A DNA stretch of 22,561 nucleotides, taken from Porogramme epimiltina. Lineage: Eukaryota > Basidiomycota > Agaricomycetes > Polyporales > Polyporaceae. The stretch lies in contig FTLJ01001074.1 in assembly GCA_900155495.1 (NCBI GenBank), forward strand, positions 1-22,561. The letters run 5' to 3'. Positions within the stretch are counted from its first letter, which is position 1; the number at the start of each line of letters is the position of its first letter. Below the pieces are notes generated by a model. It did not search any database. It worked only from the letters and a program-made list of their open reading frames with translations, and had not been told where the DNA came from. The translations under genes were made by a program, and so were the position numbers. This document shows, in pieces, positions 1 to 9,379 of this stretch.

Positions 1-186
1 CCCCGCACTCCCGGACCTAAGCTCCGTTCCGACGACCTGCCCACTATGCCCCCACCCCCGCCCCCGCCCCCGCCCCTGCACTTCCTTCATCCCTTCTCGC
101 GTCAACCCCCTAGAGACCTCTTTCACTTTTCCCATTACTCCTTCTCAACACAGCTCTACTAGCGTTTCTAGCGCTTACCAGCAGAT
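1..186 (+). promoter_or_regulatory. Upstream region of the carboxylase gene
   Basis: This is the 5' flank of the carboxylase alpha-subunit gene. It is strongly pyrimidine-rich on the plus strand, with a run of C and CCCCCG units followed by CT-rich sequence up to the start codon, as is common in fungal core promoters and 5' leaders. No TATA box is evident. The true promoter may extend beyond the left edge of the window. Confidence 0.45.
50..77. repeat. C-rich CCCCCG simple repeat
   Basis: A short stretch of C-rich sequence contains CCCCCG-type units repeated about four times with slight variation. It lies about 110 bases before the start codon of the carboxylase gene, so it is probably promoter or 5' leader. 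It is a simple-sequence tract and may vary in length. Confidence 0.7.
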
Positions 187-3100
187 ATGTTGTCCAAGTC
201 CTCGCGCTCTGTCGCGGCTGCTCGTGTTCTCCCCCGTGTTGGAAAGACGACCCACGTCGCGTTTGCACGTACCTCGGCGGAATGCGCGTCTTCACTATCA
301 CACTCGCGAACACGACACCGCCCTCTACGCCTCCATTCACACATTCAAACACGCGCGTTCGCCTCTACTGCAGGTGTGTTTTCTCTCCGCTTCACCCCTC
401 TTACCTCTCAAACCATGTATTTGTTGTAGATGACACTTTCTCTTCGCTACACAAACTGTCGAGAAAACCTCTGTTTGATAAGATCCTCATAGCGAACAGG
501 TGAGATACGTTCTCATCCTGTTCTGCTCGAGGTGGAGTACTCAGGCGGCGGGACGATGTGCAGAGGGGAGATCGCATGCCGCGTCATCCGAACGGCGATA
601 AAGCTGGGTATCAAGACTGTTGCGGTGTACAGCGAGGTAGATGCAGATGCGTTGCACGCTCAGTTGGTACGCTGCTGTCCCTCCCCCCTCTGTGTGACGC
701 GCTGAGGCCCGTCTTCAGGCGGACGAGGCCTTTTGCATCGGTCCTGCCCCGTCGGCGGAAAGCTATGTGAGTTCTGCGCAACATCTATGCATGCCTTCAA
801 ATGTACAAATGTCGTTTACAGCTGCGAATAGACAAGATCATTGAAGTATGCCGCCAGAGTGGAGCACAGGTACGCCCGCTCACTCAGACGATATGTTAAG
901 GGATGCCATATCGTGTTGGATATAGGCGGTCCACCCTGGATACGGGTTCCTCAGCGAGAACGCACATTTCGCCGAGCGTCTTGCCCTAGAAGGGATTACA
1001 TTTATTGGACCACCGGCCAGCGCCATCGTAAGCATGGGCTCGAAGAGGTTCGTGCACCTGTTTCCTATTCATCCTACCCATCTCTCTCTTTGCTAAGAGC
1101 CGATGTTAGTGAGTCGAAGAACATCATGTCGGCCGCCGGGGTTCCCGTCGTTCCAGGATACCACGGAACTAATCAAGACCCTAACTTCCTCCAACAGGAG
1201 GCTTCACGTATAGGTAGGTAGTCCGAGATTAGATAATGGCACTCATTGATTAGACTCATCTTCGTTCTAGGCTACCCGGTCTTGATTAAAGCCGTTCACG
1301 GAGGTGGTGGTAAGGGCATGCGTATAGTGAACGCTTCCAGCGAGTTCCACGACGCGCTTGCCTCTGCACAACGTGAGGCGACCAAGTCTTTCGGCAATTC
1401 GGATGTGCTTGTGGAGAAGTACATTCAGCGACCGCGACACGTTGAAGTGCAAGTCTTTGCAGACACTCAAGGTGGATGTGTCAGCTTATGGGAGCGAGAT
1501 TGTTCAGTTCAGCGGAGAAACCAGAAGATCATCGAAGAGGTATGTGCACGCAGTGCAGAGCATGTGGGTGTCTTGACTCAACTGCGCTCCCTTTTCACAG
1601 GCACCTGCGCCGGGTCTATCGCCAGAACTCCGCGCGGACCTAAGCGCGAAGGCGGTTGCCGCGGCCAAAGCAGTGGACTATGTGGGTGCGGGCACTGTAG
1701 AGTTCATCTTCGATAACGACACGGAGAAGTTCTACTTCATGGAGATGTAAGCACTCCTTGACTTGTCTTCGGCACGTAACTTATACCTGTCAGGAATACC
1801 CGTCTACAGGTTGAACACCCTGTGACTGAGATGATTACGGGCCTTGACTTGGTTCAATGGCAGTTGGAGGTTTGTGGAATAGACATGAATTCACTCCGCA
1901 AAACTGATGCCTTTCTTAGGTTGCTGCTGGCAACCCGCTGCCTTTGGACCAGGCCGACATTCCTCTGGTTGGACACGCGTTTGAGGCGCGCATATACGCG
2001 GAAAACCCACGCAACAACTTCCTCCCAGACTCTGGCCAGCTGGTATACCTCTCCACGCCAGAACCTACGCACATCTTTGCCCCTTCGCTCGAGGCACATC
2101 GCATCGAACCCCCACCAGGCAGCTCCAAATTCATGCCTGTTGTGAATACATCTGCAGCGCTTACACCATCGATGCGACTCGAGCAAGGATTCGAGCAGGG
2201 CGCGCAAATTGGGGTGTTCTATGACCCTATGATTGCGAAGCTCGTAGTCCACGGACGAGATCGCACAGAAGCGTTGAGGAAGCTTAGGGGCGCGCTGGAA
2301 GAGTACCGTGTCGTTGGGGTGTCAACGAACATCGAGTTCTTGCGTTCTCTCGCGGGAAACCAAGCATTTATCGACGGCGATGTTGAGACGGGCTTCATTC
2401 CTGTAAGCCTTATCTCCCCCGCGCGGTGTCGTGTCATTATTGAGGTCCACCCGCAGAAACATTTTGATGAGCTCTTCCCGCCAACGCCGGAGCCCTCCCA
2501 CGAGGCGCTTGCGCAAGCAGCACTTTATCTCGTCCTTCGCGATCACCCTGCGCCCGCTTCTGTCTCCCCCTGGACTTCGCTCACATCGCGCCGCTTCAAC
2601 GGCGACGTATACGAGCGCACGCTCGCCTTCAACTCCGAGTCTGACAGCTCGGACGCCCCATCTGCGACGGTGCGCGTCAGCGCGCGCGCAGACGGCACCT
2701 TCGATGTCCGCACGCGCCCACCGTCCGGAAGCGAGAAGACGTTCACGCGTGTCGCGGCGCGCATCGAGGGCGCCGACCGCGTGACGCTCGCGGCTACGCT
2801 CGACGGCGCGCGCGTGCGCACCACGGTCGTCACGCAGCGCGCGCCCGCGGGCGCCTCCACGACTACGGGCGAGCGCGTGCACGTGTTCGAGCAGGGCAGC
2901 GCGCGGCGCACCGCGCTCGTCGTCCCTGCGCCCGCGTGGCTGCGTGCGCTCGGGGGCGAGGCGGCGGGCGGGGCAAAGGGGGCGCTGAGGGCGCCGATGC
3001 CGAGTGTGGTGGTGGAGGTGCGGGTTGAGGTCGGGCAGCGGGTCGAGGCGGGCCAGCCGGTCGTTGTCTTGGAGAGCATGAAGACGGAGACGATACTGCG

Positions 3101-3200
3101 GGCGCCGGTGGGGGGTGTGGTGAAGGCGGTGGGGTGTGCGAAGGGGGAGATGGTGGAGGAGGGGCGGGAGTTGGTGGATGTTGAGGAGGATGGGGAGTAA
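187..3200 (+). CDS. 3-methylcrotonyl-CoA carboxylase subunit alpha, mitochondrial (12 exons)
   Basis: Biotin-dependent enzyme of leucine breakdown; it carboxylates its own biotin using ATP and bicarbonate, for transfer to 3-methylcrotonyl-CoA by a beta subunit not in this window. Exons read by eye: 187-373, 430-499, 564-666, 719-766, 822-869, 926-1047, 1110-1213, 1271-1539, 1601-1746, 1794-1869, 1920-2402, 2457-3200. They give about 799 residues, longer than the roughly 725 of the human protein, mainly because of an Arg/Ser-rich leader of about 75 residues that looks like a mitochondrial presequence. Biotin carboxylase starts near [16 protein letters not shown] (78-93). The ATP-grasp loop HGGGGKGM is at 237-244, RDCSVQRR follows in exon 8, and [15 protein letters not shown] spans the exon 9/10 junction. 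The biotinyl domain is C-terminal, with ESMKTE and the biotin lysine near residue 761 (codon 3081-3083). There is no carboxyltransferase domain, which excludes pyruvate carboxylase. Confidence 0.93.
2403..2456 (+). other. Intron 11 of the carboxylase gene, a frame-neutral intron
   Basis: Begins GTAAGC and ends CCGCAG. It is 54 bases long, a multiple of three, and contains no in-frame stop, so an unspliced reading runs straight through. Removal joins GFIP to KHFDELFPP, which fits the family's usual course after the biotin carboxylase domain. Retention would insert 18 residues starting VSLISP. Size and splice signals match the other ten introns of this gene. Confidence 0.82.
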
Positions 3201-3998
3201 GGCTTAAGATTTGGAATCGGATCCGGTGGATTCTTGATGTTCGCTGGATAGGACATGTTTCTCCGTGCATCGTGTATACTATGAAATCTGGATTCTCCCA
3301 TCGGTATCCCAAATTTCAGCTATATGAGCTTCCGTTTTGGGTCTTGGAGGCCAACGGCGACACCCCTTGCATACAACAAGAACCTACTAGTGGTATCGTC
3401 CTAGGCCGCTCGGCGCTGGCGGCGTATCCATAGTGACCGTCGACGTCGTGATACTTAGACAGCTTGCTAAAAAGTCTCACTTCTCCGAATGTTACTATAC
3501 CGTAGACCATGACCCATATCGGGAAGGGAAAAGATGGCTAACCGTTGGGCAATACTGCCAACAAGAAACAGAGCATCTCGATGAGGCTGGAATGGCCTAT
3601 CTGACCAACAAGCATCTTCGTTGCCTGAGAAGAGTATTGAATAACGCAGGAACGATATGAAATATGATCAAATCTTCCGGCAGACTGATACCAGCGAGTA
3701 AAAATAATACAACCCCAAAGACGCTTACAGCATACCACGACGGTACAGGACAATAGAAAAACATGGAACTTCAGTAACTGCATAGTCTAGGTTCTGATAT
3801 TGAAATGAGATGGGATGGCGCATCACCAGCTAAGATGAACTATGGAAGAGCACGACCACAGCCCATAACCAGATGAGAAGCGCTACCGAACACACATATC
3901 AGATACAAGCAGTGTTCAAACTACACAAATAGCTACGTACCAGAAGGGCCGCACACAGTACGCTCTCGTCGCAGTTCGCCCCCCTTACCACTACGCGT
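3201..3998. other. Intergenic region between convergent genes
   Basis: This stretch holds the 3' flanks of the carboxylase gene (plus) and of the first membrane-protein gene (minus). Short open frames occur on both strands, but none shows a recognisable domain, signal peptide or plausible splice partner. No RNA gene or repeat was recognised. The middle, around 3660-3960, is AT-richer, as expected for transcript ends. Confidence 0.6.
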
Positions 3999-5705
3999 CT
4001 ACGCGGGTCCATACTCAGGCGGTGCCTCCGTCCCGAACATGGCGTGCATCTCCTGTTGTTCCCGGAGACGCGCGACTTCCTCTACGAGCCGCTCAACCGT
4101 GCTCTGCAATGCGCGCTCGGCTGGTCCCCCCACCGTCGTGCCGGCACCCTCCGAGGTCGTCGTTCCCCGCGCGTAAGCCGACCCGCTCGTCCATGACGTT
4201 GAGGGCGGGACGTGCTCCTGCGCCTGCGGGGGGTAGTCCGGAGCGGCGTCGGGCACCTGCGGGAGGACGCGCGCGCGCACGGCCTCGGGCAGGGGCGGGA
4301 CGGGCGGGACAGGCGGAACAGGCGGAACAGGCAGAGCGGGCAGGCCCTTTGCGAGTGCGTGGCCGTAGTTGGATGTCCCGATACGCTCGCCGCCGAAGAA
4401 GAACGAGGACGGGGCGGCGCTGCTGAGCGAGGAGGCGCTCGAGCCGGAGACGGGGCGGGAGCGCAGGGCGGGCGGGTGCGCCATGCTCGCGCGGTCCGTG
4501 TCGAGGCAGGAGACGACGTGGGACCAGTTGGAGGAGACGTGCGAGCTGCGCGTCTTGTCGGACGCGGAGCCGTCGCTGCTGGTGCCTGCGTCGGGGTCGC
4601 CGACGATGATGAGGTGGGAGCTGGAGAAGGAGCGGGGAGGGGAGGCGTCCCTGGCAGCGCCTAGTCGGCTCGTGCGTGTGCGACGGAACGGTCCGAAGCC
4701 CGGGGCGCCGAGCTTCTCGCCGAAGGAGGCAATTGTCGAGGCCCGTCGTTGGGTCCGTTTGCGTATGCAGATGGCGAGGATGGCGAGGATGGCTAGCCCT
4801 CCGATCCCACCGGCGACTCCACCCGCTAGAGCAGCCAGGTGGGTTGAAGACCTCGCCTGCGGTGACGGAGTCGCTGAAAGAGGGCCGGCCGAAGTGACGG
4901 ATGTCGGGGACGCGGAAGATGGCGTGGCGACTTGGGAAGATGATGATGAGATCGAGGGAGGACTTGAGGTATGGCTGGTAGTATTTGATGTTGAGGATTG
5001 TAAGGAAATCAATGATGAAGCTGAAGACGTCGATACAGAGGTAAGGGGTGTCGAAGTCGTGGCAGTTGAGGTGGCAGTGGTAATTATAGTGGCCGTGACG
5101 TCTTGGGAAGAGATCACAGTTGAGACGACAGTAGAAGTAGAGGTTTCGGTGGTGTCGCTTGTGACGGTATCCGTGGGTGGGGGTGGTGGTACTGTGTAGA
5201 CGATGTAATCGAAAAGGATAACAGATGCCGGATCTTCTGCTGCCTGCACTATGAGAGTGTGCTGAGTGTTCTCCAGGCTGTCTATCCCGAATACCGCTTG
5301 GTTGTAAAAGATCGATGTGCCCTCGGAACTGAAGCTGAACTGGTGCGATTGGGTCTCGCCGTCGAGTATGAACACGAGGTCGGTGTTGGTTACTGTATTC
5401 TGTACAGTTATGGCGCCACTTTCTGCGAGGACGTTGAAGACATATACCGCAACGCCAGTGAACGTGAATTGGAAGTATCGGCCTCCATCTCCTGGGTTAT
5501 GTGTAGTATCATGCCATGTATTGTCGTACGTGAGTCCCTCATCCGGCTTGATATGGCAGGAAGTGCAGGTATTGCCTTGCGACCATGAACCTGAAGGAAA
5601 GTATGTGATGCTGGAATCCTGATCATCAACGGTGACGTTCCCGGCTAAGGCTGAGGGCACATGGAGGAGGTAGAGCAGGCAGGCTAGCACGCTATGAGAA
5701 AGCAT
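3999..5705 (-). CDS. Type I membrane protein with CxxC ectodomain and C-terminal PPEY (array member 1)
   Basis: The family has no function I can name. Predicted length is 568 residues in one exon. The signal peptide is residues 1 to about 21 (LLYLLHVPSALA). The ectodomain of about 150 residues has TVDDQDSSI, PSGSWSQG, TCTSC (46-50), NTWHDTTHNPGD, FTGVAVYVFNV and ILFDYIVYT, a beta-sandwich-like pattern. A Ser/Thr-rich stalk follows (about 175-288). The membrane span is about 290-313 with GGVAGGIGG, followed by RKRTQRR, so the tail is cytoplasmic. The tail holds a proline run at 459-473, a short coiled coil (about 536-555, ERLVEEVARLREQQEMH) and PPEY at 562-565. The start at 5705 is the first ATG in frame; a longer frame begins only at a TTG just after an in-frame stop. 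The next gene in the same direction, at 6445-8229, is its closest relative in the window. Confidence 0.85.
   Translation of the reverse strand: MLSHSVLACLLYLLHVPSALAGNVTVDDQDSSITYFPSGSWSQGNTCTSCHIKPDEGLTYDNTWHDTTHNPGDGGRYFQFTFTGVAVYVFNVLAESGAITVQNTVTNTDLVFILDGETQSHQFSFSSEGTSIFYNQAVFGIDSLENTQHTLIVQAAEDPASVILFDYIVYTVPPPPPTDTVTSDTTETSTSTVVSTVISSQDVTATIITTATSTATTSTPLTSVSTSSASSLISLQSSTSNTTSHTSSPPSISSSSSQVATPSSASPTSVTSAGPLSATPSPQARSSTHLAALAGGVAGGIGGLAILAILAICIRKRTQRRASTIASFGEKLGAPGFGPFRRTRTSRLGAARDASPPRSFSSSHLIIVGDPDAGTSSDGSASDKTRSSHVSSNWSHVVSCLDTDRASMAHPPALRSRPVSGSSASSLSSAAPSSFFFGGERIGTSNYGHALAKGLPALPVPPVPPVPPVPPLPEAVRARVLPQVPDAAPDYPPQAQEHVPPSTSWTSGSAYARGTTTSEGAGTTVGGPAERALQSTVERLVEEVARLREQQEMHAMFGTEAPPEYGPA
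4294..4344. repeat. Nine-base tandem repeat encoding a proline run
   Basis: Five to six imperfect copies of a nine-base unit of the GGCGGAACA type lie inside the first membrane-protein gene. Read on the minus strand they encode the repeating Pro-Val-Pro segment at residues 459-473. Such minisatellites change copy number easily, so the proline run may differ between strains. Confidence 0.8.
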
Positions 5706-6444
5706 GGAGCGACATGCAAGACTCGTGGATGGAGATCTGTGGAAGGGCGGGAGCAATTAGAGAGTAAAGACCGTGAGGGCGAGGGAGGGAAAAGGGAGGC
5801 GGGGGCGGGGGCAACTCACCATGGTCGCCGAGGTGTATGGGTTTCTGACCCCGTCAAGGGGGGTGATTAGGTTCTCGAGATGGGAGGTACCAGAGCGAGA
5901 AGGTTAGCAATGATATCTCGATATCCCGCCCAAGAAGCCCCGAGGGAGATGTGGAAGCTCAGGGCGGTCGTCCGCGTGTCCATCCATGATAGTTTGAGGT
6001 CGCAGGGCTGTCACAAGAACACTGAGAGCGCATCAGCACGAAGATGCAGACGGAGGAGAACTGTCAGTGCGGGGGAACGACCACGGCGGGCGGTATTCAA
6101 AGACGAGGCACGACTCCAGTTCTGGGCACAATGCCGCATGCGACCGTGATCGCCAGGAGGCCGGCGCTTCCACTTGGACGGAATCCGCAACCGGGCTTGC
6201 AGCAAGCCGGCGGAGTACCACAGCACTGTAAGGAATAGAAGCGGAACCGGAACCGGTAGGACCTCGCGGTGCTCCTGAAAATCAATGTATGTAGATTATG
6301 CAACAATGCGAACTAGGTAGGGAGGGACAACGACCGCACCCTCATTACAATATTAATACCACCGCAGTCCGGCACCCGCCTCTACCGACGCCCGGGCGCC
6401 GGCCGCAAAGTTCGGGTTCGTACGCAGGGGGCTGGGCCGAGGGC
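5706..6444. promoter_or_regulatory. Upstream region of array member 1 and 3' flank of array member 2
   Basis: The left part is the minus-strand leader and promoter of the gene ending at 3999. It contains a likely leader intron read on the minus strand, with a GTGAGT donor at 5819 and a CACAG acceptor ending at 5737 (83 bases). The right part, roughly 6300-6444, is the 3' flank of the gene at 6445-8229 and contains an AT-rich patch near 6348-6358 that could serve transcript end formation. A GC-rich purine tract sits near 5785-5812. No coding gene is supported here. Confidence 0.5.
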
Positions 6445-8229
6445 CTACGCCTCGACGTATTGCGGCGGCGCCTCGTCGAGCAGCCGCTGCAGCTCCTGCT
6501 GCTCGCGCAGCCGCAAGATCTCCTCCTGCAGCATCGCGACTTGGTTGCGCAGCGTCGACACGCCCGTCGCGGTCGATGCCGCGCCCGGTGAGCGTGCGCG
6601 CGCCGGCGCGTCCGGGGGGATGGGCGGGATGGGGATTGCCTTCTCGTTCGGCCACGCGGACGGTGGATGGATAGGCGCGGGTGCGGGCACGGGCGGGGGG
6701 AGCGATGGCGCTCGAGAAGGGGATATAGAAGGCGCTTGGCGCGGGGGCGGGGGGGACGCGATCGGGCCAGAGCCTGCGCCGCTCGTGGAGGAGGACGCGA
6801 CCGAGCTGGGCGCCCGGGCGTGCATGTGTGGCACGAGGGGCACGATGGCGGTGACGGGGGGATAGTCGTCTGTGCTGGAGCGGACGGGGTACGGGGACTC
6901 CGGGGAGCCCGCGAAGGATGATTCGGGGGAGCGGGGGACGTTGGTGGGTATGCGGCGGAGGGGGACGAGGGGTGGCGTGCCGGCGACGCTGGAGGTGGTG
7001 GCGACGGCGTACGGCGCGATTGACGCCAAGTCCGTCGTCGAGGGGCGGGGGGAGTGATGCGAGGAGGTGTGTGCGTACGATGAGGGGTTGCTTGAGGACA
7101 CGACGTCCGAATCGACTTCCACGGCGTCGCGAAGGGACCCGCTGTGCTGCCCCGCCTGTGCGCCCATCCCTACGAACCTGTCGCTCTGCATCCCTGACCC
7201 GCCCGTCCCTCCGCCAAAGCCGCCAAACTTCTCCTCTTCCAATAGATCCACCGGCGCGCTCCGCGCCCGCGTGCGCTTGCAGAAGAAAAAGAGGAAGGCC
7301 GCGGCGGCGAGGAGCGCTACGATGCCGCCGGCCACGCCACCGGCTACCGCGCCTACAGGAAAGGAGGATTTGCCCTGGACGCTGTTTGCAGCGCTGCCCG
7401 TTTGCGAAGAGCCATCTGCTCCTGCGGTTTGTGACGTGGAGGAAAGAGTGGTGTCCGAGTTGGTCGAAGTGCCTACGAACCCTGTCGGTGACCCATTTGT
7501 TGCCGACCCGTTTGTCGTAGTCCCTGCGCTGGGAGAAGTGCTGCCCGTGACAGAGGAAGCGATGGAGGACGTCAAAGATGTTGACGACGACGACGACAGT
7601 GACGAAGATGTGGATGTGGTGGGCGAGGCTGTTACTGTCCGGGTGGTGATGCTTGTGGGCTGGGTTGTGACGGGATCATCTTCAAACGTGTAGACGATAT
7701 AATCGAAGAGGACGAGCGACGAGTTTGTGTCGCCGCCCGCTGTGATGACGATCGTGTGGGCCTGGTTTGCCAGCCCAGTCTTCGTGAAGACGGGGACGTT
7801 GTACTGGAACGCGTCGCTCTCGGTGGGGACGTGCTGGAACGAGCCGACTTGTTCGCCGTCGATGGCGAAGGTGATGTTCGTGAACGTCGTCGTGAACTCG
7901 ACGGTGTTGGCAAGGGCGTTGTACACGTACACGGCGGTGCCGGTGAACTGGGCAGTGATGACTCTGTCCTCCGCATCGCCCGGGGTGTGGGTTGAGTCGT
8001 GCCAGGTGCCTTGGAAGGTTTGACTGGGGTCGAGATGGATGAAGCAACCGGAGCAGGTCGCGCCTTGCTGCCATGATCCCGCGGGCGAATAAGAAGGAAG
8101 GACACCTGTGACACTATCTCCGAGTTGGTCGTCGATGGTGCGGTTGGTAGACGCTGCGGACGCGATTGTCGTGAGGAAAAGGAGGAAGGGAAGGGTGGAA
8201 GAGGGCCATCGGGGTAAGACAGCAATCAT
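6445..8229 (-). CDS. Type I membrane protein with CxxC ectodomain and C-terminal PPQY (array member 2)
   Basis: 594 residues, one exon, no named function. The ATG at 8229 is followed by a clear signal peptide (FLLFLTTIASA, cleavage near 25). The ectodomain has NRTIDDQLGDS, PAGSWQQGATCSGCF with the CxxC at 59-62, GTWHDSTHTPGD, FTGTAVYVYNALANTVEF, a strand rich in Thr/Asn and LVLFDYIVYT (172-181). The Ser/Thr/Asn-rich stalk runs about 185-288. The membrane span is about 292-316 (GGVAGGIVALL), followed by CKRTRAR. The tail is Pro/Ser-rich and disordered, with a short coiled coil (LRNQVAMLQEEILRLREQQ) and PPQY at 588-591. It sits head to head with the plus gene at 9380. Its N-terminal half is the parent of the two relics at 11590-11933 and 15010-15386. 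Confidence 0.86.
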   Translation of the reverse strand: MIAVLPRWPSSTLPFLLFLTTIASAASTNRTIDDQLGDSVTGVLPSYSPAGSWQQGATCSGCFIHLDPSQTFQGTWHDSTHTPGDAEDRVITAQFTGTAVYVYNALANTVEFTTTFTNITFAIDGEQVGSFQHVPTESDAFQYNVPVFTKTGLANQAHTIVITAGGDTNSSLVLFDYIVYTFEDDPVTTQPTSITTRTVTASPTTSTSSSLSSSSSTSLTSSIASSVTGSTSPSAGTTTNGSATNGSPTGFVGTSTNSDTTLSSTSQTAGADGSSQTGSAANSVQGKSSFPVGAVAGGVAGGIVALLAAAAFLFFFCKRTRARSAPVDLLEEEKFGGFGGGTGGSGMQSDRFVGMGAQAGQHSGSLRDAVEVDSDVVSSSNPSSYAHTSSHHSPRPSTTDLASIAPYAVATTSSVAGTPPLVPLRRIPTNVPRSPESSFAGSPESPYPVRSSTDDYPPVTAIVPLVPHMHARAPSSVASSSTSGAGSGPIASPPPPRQAPSISPSRAPSLPPPVPAPAPIHPPSAWPNEKAIPIPPIPPDAPARARSPGAASTATGVSTLRNQVAMLQEEILRLREQQELQRLLDEAPPQYVEA

Positions 8230-9379
8230 ACGGCGACCGAGGAAGCACAGGATGAGGCCGTCAGAGTGTTGGGGAAGGAAGGGTGCGGTCAGAAGAACAC
8301 CAGGGCATGGAAAGGAGCTTCTCGCTGTCGGCGACGTCGACGGCCCTCTCTAGTCAAGCCTGCAGGGCCCCAGGCGACGCAGTCGCGGACCAGGCCGAGC
8401 CCGAGATCACCAAACTGTCAGTAGGCCATCACAATGTGGTCGTGCGCCATCAGAGGGCAGGACCGTCGGGCTATTCCGCCCACTAGTTATCACTTGCTAC
8501 GGGTGGGGTCGAGCGTGCGGCGGAGTATCCGGTATTGCATTGTTCGAGTCTGTGTGGCCGAGCAAGTCATCAGAGGGCAAGTCGAGTGGGCGTTGTGGAG
8601 GAGAGGGATAGATCACGGTCGATGGCCGTCCGCCGGCGATGCGCACTAAACACATCAATTCGTGATTGGCCCCACCGTCTCATGACATCATCGTTCTTCA
8701 CGTGATCGGTCCTCCTCTTCCGGATCTTCTTCAGCGCTTGGAGACTTCCTTCCACACAACCATTCGGTGTCACTGTTGCGCACAGCTCCAGCTTCGTCCA
8801 AGCCTCCGGAACTGGCTGAAACTCATGGTGGCCTCTTTTTCTGCACCTCAGTGGTCGACACGAAAACAGACTGTGGTTTGATTAGGTCTTCATCATCATT
8901 AGTCATCTCTGACCACCGATTTGCACACAATCATATTAGTCTATGAAGCATTTTCATCACAATGCAGGGTTTTGTAAACGCTCGGAAAGCATTGATCCAT
9001 ATCCTCGTGGTTTGTGAGCCTATTGCTATTGGTGAGTTATAGAATCCCTTCAACTACTTGTTCGAAACGCAGGCACAATGTTCAATTGTTTTATGTTACA
9101 GTACTTCCCTAGAGATTTCCGTGTTCCATTCAACCGAAGACCACCCGAGCTTCTTGGAAGCTTGAGAATCTGGAGACTGTATGCGGATATTGGAAGAATA
9201 TCAAGCTGTGCGCCTGCGTCGACACGGAAACACATTGCGGCGTACGCCGCACAACTCAAGCCGTTTTTAACGGCCGTATGAGCCAAGCTCCTTATTTCTG
9301 TCCCTCCTGTTTCCTACGGCTCTTGCCCAGACCATCCATCGCCATAGGTGTATCCTGCACCACCATACAGTCCCGGGAT
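8230..9379. promoter_or_regulatory. Shared divergent upstream region of array members 2 and 3
   Basis: This 1.15 kb region separates the minus gene starting at 8229 from the plus gene starting at 9380, so it probably drives both. Several blocks recur in the two copied upstream regions further right: a CGTGATTRG..CCCAC block followed by TGACATCA (8683-8690), a TCTATGAA stretch near 8940, and an exact 17-base match TGCGTCGACACGGAAAC (9215-9231). A CACGTG box lies at 8699-8704. A GTGAGT..CGCAG leader intron is possible around 9030-9072. A small upstream open frame runs 9078-9281. Confidence 0.6.

Noticed and set aside
3433..3660. Plus-strand frame of 75 codons between the carboxylase and the array
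   Set aside because: Short, without domain, signal peptide or splice context, and placed where two 3' flanks meet.
4369..5199. Plus-strand open frame of 276 codons inside the first membrane-protein gene
   Set aside because: It is antisense to the stalk and membrane region; its Glu/Val-rich composition is the mirror of Ser/Thr codons on the other strand, and it has no domain.
5706..5756. Longer N-terminus for array member 1 starting at 5756
   Set aside because: The first codon is TTG right after an in-frame stop, and the first ATG in the frame is at 5705, which begins a good signal peptide.
7067..7693. Plus-strand open frame of 208 codons inside the second membrane-protein gene
   Set aside because: Antisense shadow of the Ser/Thr stalk and membrane span; rich in Asp/Val/Glu with no recognisable content.
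9278..9379. Longer N-terminus for array member 3 starting at 9278
   Set aside because: It would place 34 residues before the signal peptide, and the two paralogues support a start at 9380 with an equivalent leader.
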